In this document: positions 57,036 to 64,000 of the stretch, in pieces
Position numbering within the stretch: the first letter of the stretch is position 1
Layout: each line of letters begins with the position of its first letter
Source: Cocos nucifera
Lineage: Eukaryota > Streptophyta > Magnoliopsida > Arecales > Arecaceae
Direction: 5' to 3'
DNA: 64,000 nucleotides
NCBI GenBank assembly: GCA_006176705.1
Contig: QRFJ01000488.1
Coordinates: 124,001 to 188,000, forward strand
Translations under genes and position numbers: made by a program
The notes under the pieces: model-generated
The model's database searches: none
What the model was told of the DNA's origin: nothing
The model's input: the letters and a program-made list of their open reading frames with translations, nothing else

Positions 57036-58604
57036 TGTTGGGGTTAAACCCACTCCTACCGAAGTTCAGCCTGGTATCTGGTCCTAAGGTAATCCAAAGA
57101 TGGCCAACCTTCAAGTAGCTAGCTGATCTTCTAGACTACATGGATAAACTACAGAGCCTACAAAGCATTGCAGATCCCATCTAGATGAGCCTAAATAGCG
57201 AAAGTTATCATTTCCCACTTGACAGTAAGGCTTGAGTATCAGAATCCAATTGGTCTGACTCTATTCAGTGACAAGTTGTGAAAATCGCTGGGTTCCTCCA
57301 ATACAAGCAGCTGATTCTAGTTGAACCCTTCTTGGATGAACTTGAACAAGAAAAGCGGTCGTTTAAGCAGTTGGCTAAGCATTTAATCCATGCATAACCT
57401 AGCCTAGCCGATCTTGAAGCTGGCTGAACTCCTATCTAACCAGACCCCCTTCAGGCCAAGTCTCGCTATTGCAGATTATACCTCTTGATAAGAATCATAA
57501 ACTGGCAGAGCTTCCCCCTAGACAAACCTTTATGCCTTATTGAGAGTGGCAGATCTCGGACCTATTGAATCTAGAACCTCGAGTGTGCAAGCCAGGATAA
57601 ATAAAAAAACTCCATCATTAGATTAAGCCCGAACTCCTTCCTGAAAAGCCTGGCCATAATTCTAAATCAATGAATTTGTCATCCTTATCAACCTTCAATC
57701 AATGACGGTTATTTAGTTGAAGACAACATCAAAAAAATTTGAGCTTCTCCAAAACTATTATGATATGAAGCTCTTCATCTTCAATAGCTACTCCATCTGA
57801 ACTTCAACTATTAAATCCCAATAGACTGGCATGTCACAACAACGGATACTATCCTTCATAACAAACTCCATGTGATCCCAAACAGCCTACTACCAGGTAG
57901 TTACGGCTGTCACAATCAATCTGTTATGAGCTCTATCTATTTAAAGGACCCTCCAAAGATATTTTCTTTCTAAACTCTAAACTCTACTTCAATTTTTTTA
58001 AGTGCTCCATTTTTGTTGGCTAGAAGAGCTAACTTGATCATCGGGGGGTCTTACCAGAGCCACCTTCCATCTCTGGTTAGGACTTATCTTGTAGGTCACC
58101 GACCGCGACCATGTCTTCTCCAGCTCCAACCCCGTTCCAATGTCAACTAGATTATGCACTAATAGAATTAGCATTAGAGGAAGAAAACTATTCTAGATCC
58201 CTTGTTCTTAAAGGAGTACTTGACAAAAGTCCTTGTCTGCTTCATCCTCTTCTTCTTCTTTGGTCGGCTCTGCAAGATGCCACCCAAGAAGGCATCAACC
58301 AGGCGATCTACTACCTCTATAATCAGATCTCATCTAAATCTGCCTGCTTCAACTCCACCTACGGCACCCCAGACTCCTCCACCAGCAGCAGTGGTGGATG
58401 TGGAGAATTCAACCTGTTGATCCAGCAGGTCAAAAGCCTCACAGAAGTGATGCAGGCCATGCAGCAACATCCGACATTGGTTCAGCCGGAGAGAACCTTA
58501 TCGGAGTGCCAGAATCTAGTGTTTGGATGACCCACCTAGGCTAGTCATCCGGTGACCCCTAAAAAGGGGAAGCAGAGGGTGGAGAGTCCTTATTCTGATC
58601 ATGA
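57036..58604 (+). mobile_element. Tat-like Ty3/gypsy element, 5' part only
   Basis: Starts TGTTGGGGTTAAACCC eight bases after the end of element A. TATA box TATTTAAAGG at 57938-57947, then the Tat-type block CTTGATCATCGGGGGGTCTT at about 58032 followed by a CTTGTAGGTCACCG string, as in the 5' ends of RIRE2/Retand-type LTR transcripts. The LTR probably ends at TGCA near 58158. The gag start follows. Everything after 58604 is replaced by element G, so protease and polymerase are missing. It is of the same lineage as the remnant at 4291-7355, but on the other strand. Confidence 0.65.
58277..58604 (+). pseudogene. Tat-like gag N-terminus
   Basis: ATG at 58277 gives MPPKKASTRRSTTSIIRSHL, a typical basic, serine-rich start of gypsy gag, then a proline-rich stretch. 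One change of frame near 58405 leads to NLLIQQVKSLTEVMQAMQQ, the coiled-coil segment that follows in Tat gags. A stop at 58528 and truncation at 58604 by element G end the gene. The overlapping frame that starts at 58111 is only real after about 58400. Confidence 0.6.
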
Positions 58605-61491
58605 TGAAAGAAAATCGCATAGGATTTAAGCATACATTTTTGAAATTTTTTTAATTAAAATGGTAGCAAAAGTAAATATAATCAAATATTAATCTACTGC
58701 ATGCATTGATCTAATCAATGTAAATCCTACTCAGGATCTAGACATGCTAATTGTAATTTAAAATTTAAATATGATTGATCAGCAAATCAAATCTGCTGAT
58801 CGATATGGGTTCAGAACTCGATACCTCTTCACAAGTAGCCGATCACCACAATCTAAATCCATCGAATAATGCTCTGGTGTCACACCATAGCTGTACATAT
58901 GTCTGACCTCTATGGTTGGTCCACACGGAGCTCCTGATCCTGATCAGTCCCATTGGAGTGCTAGCTCCTCGCCGTGGCCTTCAATGGCTGATCATGATCG
59001 ATCCAATCGATCACCTTCTTTCTGATCTACTAGATACTCTAAAAAATCAAAACACGTGCTTTGGAAGTTGATGAAGGGATGTTTCAAATTTGATGGCAAT
59101 CTGTTGCTCACAGCACTCGATCTCTCCTTCCAAACCCAGATTCCCAAGTCTTGGGTTTCACCTGGCCCAAAAACCCAGATGCACTGAAAACCCTCTCACG
59201 CCCTCTCCATATGGATTTTTTCTATGAAATAAGTTTTTATAGAAAGAATACTTTCTAATCTATAAACTCTATTTATATCATATCTAAAAATTAGGTATCC
59301 TTAGATACAAAAATCAAAAGAGAATAGAGGCATGAAAGAAAAAATAAAGTGCTGTAGGACTCTGCTCATCTTCGCTCCAAGATTTTTTTTCACCCAAAAC
59401 CAATGCCCAATTATTTTCAAATTTTTACCACAAAAAAAAACCCTTGGCTTCATGAAAAAAAATTCTCATAATTTATTGCATAAAAAATATATGGAAATTC
59501 CATGTGGAGTGGATAGGTTAAGATTGGTTGAACTAATTTCAACCAACTTCTAGTATTTGAATTTAAATGGGATCTTATCCTTTTCCAACACCTATCCCAA
59601 AGGATGACGAGCAGAAAGACTCTCCTTCTACTTGCCCTCAATCTAAAATCATCCAAAAAAATATATGACAAAAGATAGGTAGGCATGGAGAATAGATAAG
59701 GAAGAGATTAGGTTTTTCAAATTTCAAACCAATCAAGTTGAATTCAAAATTCAACTTAGCTTGAACTGGTCCAACCCTTGGACCAGATCAAAGGTAGAAG
59801 AGAGGAAGGGTGCACATTCATTTCTGCATGAGAAATCTCATGCAAAAATCAGAGGAGGGCATGAGTCAAGGTGGAAAAGTCAAATATGGTGGGCGCTAGG
59901 GAGAATTTAAATTCAAATCTCATTTGACTTAGTCCTAATTGGTTTCAATCAAACCAACTAATTTGAATCTAATTAGATTAGATTAAACCAACCAAATTAG
60001 GCTTAATCCAAATCAATAAATTTTTAATTAAATTAAAAATTAATTAGGTCCAGATCTTGATCAAATCAAGATCGAATCTTTCTTAGCGATTAGGTCATCT
60101 CATGATTTGATCGGGTCAAACCCAATCGAATCAAATTCAATTGGACATGATCAAATCCTCATTGCTCAATCAAATTAAGCTAATTAGCAATCAAATTACT
60201 AATTAATCCTTCAAAAATATTAGAGTTTCAATCGAATGGGTTATCGGACATCAGAGTTCCATCAATATGAAACTCTTGAAGAGTCCCAAACCAATGGGAC
60301 TCTTGAATTCAGTGTCCCAAATGAATCAAACTCACGATTATAGAGTCCCAGACTAGTGGAACCCTTGATTAAAGAGTCCCAAATAAGTAGGACTCAAAGT
60401 CTCAGTCCACTAGGACTCTTGATCATAGTGTCCCAATCCAGTGGGACTCTTGACCATAGAGTCTCAGGTCATCAAGACTCTCTGATCGACAGTCCTGGAT
60501 ATGAAGGACTCAGAGTCCTAGTCCAATGGGACTCTTTATCATAGAGCCTTAGTTATCGAGACTCAATATCAGCCATCAAATTAGGTAGAAATTTTTATTG
60601 TGTGTGACCCCATAGGTTTGAATCCTAAGCCGGTAGCATAGAAACTAATTTTCTATACCAATCGATGTGACCATCTAGCAATGGTACTCGGTGTCCGGAT
60701 AGGTCGAATAATTGCAACGCAACATCGATGAACCTATGGCATATGGTTACCGTATAATTCATCCCCTTGACCTCGATGCTCAAAGGACGATCTAGGATTT
60801 ACAGTCAATCCTAAAATTCATCCATAGTATATTTCAAAACTCAGTGTCCATCACATGGACCATCCTGATTGAGGGTTTGCTAAATTAAAATACAGTGATG
60901 CACTTGCTCCAACACTTGGAGGAGTCAATCCTATCTTGACTTACACACCAACAAGCCAAGTACTTGACTACACCCAGTAGCCTTCCATCACTGAATTAGA
61001 AATTCAGATAGTCCGGTACCTAAGTGCAGTAAGTTTTGTAGGTCACCATGGTGATCTCAGGTCTAAGGGACACTTTTATCCATATCCTTCATGAGCAACT
61101 CTTGATAGTAGAGAGCTCCGTAGTTAGATCACATTCAGTGAAATGTACCCCTACACTTCACCTGCATGCCATAATAGTATTTTCATACTTTTTGGTTAAG
61201 AGGACAACCAACACTTATGGCATACAACAACCTACACTCGATACGTTTTTGTCTTGGGTAACAACGAATCATTTGATCGCGAACATATTTTGAGGACTAA
61301 ATGATAAATCCTCCTTTGTCGAGTTTAAATAGTCCTAAGGACTTCATCATAGAAGAGTTCAATATAAAAAGATGCACAAAGTGATGAAAAGATCAAAATA
61401 ATAATTTTATTTATTAATAATTTAAGTATAATTATATTTAGCTCAACCATCTACAACCTAAATGATTGGATTTAGGATATAATTTCCAACA
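58605..61491 (-). repeat. Element G, 3' LTR (2.9 kb)
   Basis: On its own strand starts TGTTGGAAATTATATCC and ends CTTTCA. 2887 bp, longer than the 2.2-2.45 kb of A, B and F. It is preceded by the polypurine tract AGTCTAAGTGGGAGT. Shares blocks with B and F (for example the TCCTTAGGACTATTTA block) and carries a hairpin array at about 60252-60570. Confidence 0.88.
60252..60570. repeat. Tandem array of 31-bp hairpin units, LTR of G
   Basis: Successive units read GAGTCCCAAACCAATGGGAC followed by TCTTGAATTCA and variants, mostly 31 bp with some of 23 bp. Arms GAGTCCC and GGGACTC enclose an 8-base loop. It is the same array type as in B, seen here on the opposite strand, with more or equally many units. 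Confidence 0.85.
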
Positions 61492-61506
61492 ACTCCCACT
61501 TAGACT
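61492..61506 (-). promoter_or_regulatory. Element G polypurine tract
   Basis: Minus-strand AGTCTAAGTGGGAGT abuts the LTR start; the AAGTGGGAG core is common in plant copia elements. Confidence 0.85.
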
Positions 61507-61514
61507 AAAACCAC

Positions 61515-62247
61515 TCAGAATAGTATCGAATACCATCTTTCATTTGTGATTATCGAACTTTTTGATTCCTAGAGCTTTAGTAAAGGGGTCGTCCATATTC
61601 TTCTTTCCATCGATCTTCTGAAGCTCGACGTCACCTCACTCTATAATTTCTTGTACAAGGTGGTAGCGACGCAGAATATGTTTGGTATGCTGATGTACCT
61701 TCAACTCCTTCACTTGAGCTATGGCTCTAGTGCTATCATAATATAGCAGAACCAGACCATCCAAAGAGGGTGCCACTTTCAGCTCACTGATGAACTTTCG
61801 TAGCTACACAGCTTCCTTCATAGCATCAGATGTCGTGATATACTCCATCTCGCACACAGAATCGACTACAGTGTACTACTTAAAACTCTTCCAGTAGACT
61901 GCTCCACCATTTAGGGTAAACACAAAACATGACATACTTTTGCTATCATAATCTGACTGAAAATTAGAATTAGTATATTCCATAAGTTTCAAGTCAGTAT
62001 CTCCATAGTTGAGCCACTAGTTCTTGGTATTTTTCAAATACTTCAGGATTGTCTTCACAACCTTCCAATGATTTTCACCTGGATCAGACTGGTATCTGCT
62101 CACTACCCCTAGTGAGTATACCATGTCTGGTCTTGTACACATCATGGCATACATAATAGAATCTACTACCGAAGCATATGGTATTCTACTCATATACTCT
62201 CTCTTGAGGAGTTGTCGAACAATCCCTTTTCGAGAGAAAAATTTCAT
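61515..62247 (-). pseudogene. Element G RNase H
   Basis: Minus-strand blocks SRIPYASVVDSIMYAMMCTR, PDMVYSLGVVSRYQSDPGEN, VVKTILKYLKNTKN, a stop, then LMEYTNSNFQSDYDSKSMS, SCFVFTLNGGAVYWKSFK, a stop, EMEYITTSDAMKEAV, LVLLYYDSTRAIAQVKE, KHILRRYHLVQEIIE and DDPFTKALGIKKF. The first catalytic Asp, D in the FTDANFQ-like motif, reads Asn here. A change of frame near 62200 separates it from the upstream part. Confidence 0.82.
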
Positions 62248-62890
62248 GGCCTATCGGAAGATAGCCCTTCTTGAAATTCTCCATGCTGAACCTCTTCAGT
62301 ATGGTATCGATGTATGTGGACTGAGACAATCCAAGCAACCTTTTAAATCTATCCCTATAGATCCTCATCCCTAGGATGTAGGAAGCTTCTCTCAAGTTTT
62401 TCATGGAGAATTGAGATGACAACCAAACCTTTATTCTTTATAATACAGGGATGTCATTTTCAATTAAGAGAATGTCATCAACATACAGTACAAGAAAAAT
62501 AATAATAGAATCGTTAGCCCATTTATACATGTAGGGTTCTTCTCTTTTCTTAACAAAGCCATACATTCTGATTATTTTATCAAAATGCATGTTCCAACTC
62601 CGTGATGCCTGCTTCAATCCATAGATGGATCTTTGAAGCCGACACACCTTAGACTCGTCTGTGAATGTAAAACCCTCAGGCTGTATCATATACACCTCTT
62701 CATCCAGCTCTTTATTTAGAAAAGCTATTTTCACATCCATTTGCCAGATCTCATAATCTAGGTATGCTGCTATCGTAAGCATGATCCAAATAGATTTGAG
62801 CATTGTCACTAAAGAAAATGTCTCATCATAGTCAATACCATAATGTTGACGATATTTTTTGGCAACCAGATGGACTTTATAGATCTCCAT
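62186..62890 (-). pseudogene. Element G reverse transcriptase
   Basis: From 62890 on the minus strand: KVHLVAKKYRQHYGIDYDET, IWQMDVKIAFLNKELDEEVY (motif A Asp kept), GFTFTDESKVCRLQRSIYGL, KQASRSWNMHFDKIIRMYGF and the YVDD active site in FLVLYVDDILLIENDIP. A single TAA at 62440-62438, where relatives have CAA, is followed in the same frame by SSQFSMKNLREASYILGMRI and GLSQSTYIDTILKRFSMENF. Apart from the stop the polymerase motifs look intact. Confidence 0.9.
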
Positions 62891-64000
62891 CTTTCCATTT
62901 GCACCCTATTTTCTTTTAAAAATCCACTTATACCCAATGAGTTTTACCCCTTCAGGTGGATCAACTCGTGTCCATACACTATTGATCTTCATGGACTCCA
63001 TTTCAAATTCCATGGCTTTCAGCCATATATCAGAGTCGGAGCTCTGCATGGTATCCATGTAGGTGATTGCATCCTCATCATTCTCATCGAGTTCAGTAGG
63101 ATCATCATTCCAAACCAAGAAACTGTAGTATCTATCCGATTGATGCGGTACTCTATCGGATCTTCTTGGTGCCATTTCAATAGGCTCTGGATTTGATCTT
63201 ATCAAATATAGTTCTGCAGGTTCACTAGAATGTATCGATTCTTCCACCTGTCGAACTTTATTAAGTTCAACAATAGAGACAGCTATTCTTTCACTAAGGA
63301 ACTCTTTTTCCAAAAAGACTGCTTTATTGCTGATGAACACCTTTTATTCTTCAGCAAGGTAGAAGTAATAATTTCTAATTTTCTTGGGATATCTTATGAA
63401 CAGGCATTTATCGAACCTAGATCCAAGCTTTTTCGACTGCAAACATTTAACATAAGCCAGACATCCCCAAACCCTAAAGTAAAAAAGTATCGGCTTACGT
63501 CCAGTCCATATCTCATATGGAGTCTTTGCAACAGACTTGCTCGAAACATTATTCAAAATAAAATAGGTAGTTTCTAGTGCATAACCCCAAAATAAAATTG
63601 GTAGACTTGTAAATCCTATCATGGACCGAACCATGTCCAATAGGATTCGATTTTTCCTTTCAGATACACCATTATGCTGTGGCATTCTAGGAGGAGTCCA
63701 TTGTGAGAGAATCCCATTCTCTCTTAGATATATCAAAAACTCGTTGGAAAGATATTCACCTCCTCAGTCAGACCGAAGAAGTTTAATACTCTTTCCAAAT
63801 TATTTTTCTACCTCATTTCGATATCGTTTGAACATTTGAAATGAATCAAATTTACTATTCATAAGATAAACGTACCTATACCTAGATAGGTCATCAATAA
63901 ATATAATGAAATAGTAAAATCCACCTCTAGCACTTATGTTCATAGGTCTACATACATCAGTATGTACTAGACCTAGAAGCTCAGTGGCCCGCTCACCCTT
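62891..64000 (-). pseudogene. Element G integrase and linker to reverse transcriptase
   Basis: From the window end down: a zinc-finger/integrase N-part (about 64000-63780), a TGA at about 63762 in the RSDRGGEY motif at the Arg position, then an open stretch 63736-63344 with FLIYLRENGILSQWTPPRMP, PQHNGVSERKNRILLDMVRS (catalytic Glu kept) and GCLAYVKCLQSKKLGSRFDK. One TAA at 63343, then 63340-62906 with FISNKAVFLEKEFLSERIAV, APRRSDRVPHQSDRYYSFLV and WIFKRK, ending at a TAG. Same frame throughout, so four single stops are the main damage. Confidence 0.88.

Larger units (their letters stand above)
58605..64000 (-). mobile_element. Element G: Ty1/copia of the A/B/F family, 3' portion, running off the window
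   Basis: Minus-strand element. Its 3' LTR is 61491-58605; the coding region reads RNase H, reverse transcriptase and integrase with increasing coordinate. The rest, with gag, protease and the 5' LTR, lies beyond 64000. It cuts the Tat-like element at 58604; the target duplication cannot be checked. Frames are the best kept of the A/B/G group: only single stops separate long open parts. Confidence 0.88.

Noticed and set aside
58111..58276. Start of a 139-codon frame with MSSPAPTPF
   Set aside because: The first part lies in the LTR and leader of the Tat-like element; the gag starts with MPPKKASTRR at 58277 in another frame.
62123..62374. Plus-strand frames over element G
   Set aside because: Antisense shadows of the RNase H and reverse transcriptase reading frames.

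Overview
The window is plant nuclear DNA, AT-rich and made almost entirely of transposable elements. Ty1/copia and Ty3/gypsy LTR retrotransposons with tRNA-Met or Athila-type primer sites, Tat-type gypsy remnants and an L1-like LINE are the only coding matter I recognise. No intact host gene, tRNA, rRNA, CRISPR or bacterial feature was seen. The element families and long-LTR copia content fit a large monocot genome; a palm (Arecaceae) is my guess, but this is inference and not proven by the sequence. Every retrotransposon frame checked carries stops or frameshifts, so all are annotated as decayed pseudogenes inside mobile elements.

Layout. (1) 1-11264: two direct copies of a minus-strand LINE fragment (1-2268 and 8615-11264) flank a decayed minus-strand Tat-like gypsy element (LTR about 6454-7355, gag, protease), an (AT)n tract and unassigned AT-rich DNA. 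(2) 11265-57027: one copia element (A) inserted into the second LINE copy and later filled by successive insertions. SIRE-like copia C sits in A's 5' leader. Copia B sits inside C's coding region with a perfect 5-bp target duplication. Athila-like gypsy D (minus strand) sits in B's protease codons, and a minus-strand solo LTR F sits in B's reverse transcriptase, both with perfect 5-bp duplications. A small non-autonomous copia E (gag plus protease only) sits inside A's 3' LTR. (3) 57028-58604: eight bases of LINE-like flank, then the 5' part of a Tat-like gypsy (LTR and gag start). (4) 58605-64000: a minus-strand copia G, related to A/B/F, with a 2.9-kb LTR followed by RNase H, reverse transcriptase and integrase, running off the window end.

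The relative order of insertion follows from nesting: LINE, then A, then C, then B, then D and F, with E independent but later than A. Subtracting the nested pieces restores the split reading frames and gives A two LTRs of the same length (2256 bp each).

Most notable: a tandem array of 31-bp hairpin units inside the LTRs of B and G that is absent from the related solo LTR F; clusters of short palindromes of the form GAG-N4-CTC, each with a different core, in otherwise unrelated elements; an extra 3' gene in element C with a plant Transposase_32-like region and a coiled coil; and a scrambled filler junction at the truncated end of C.
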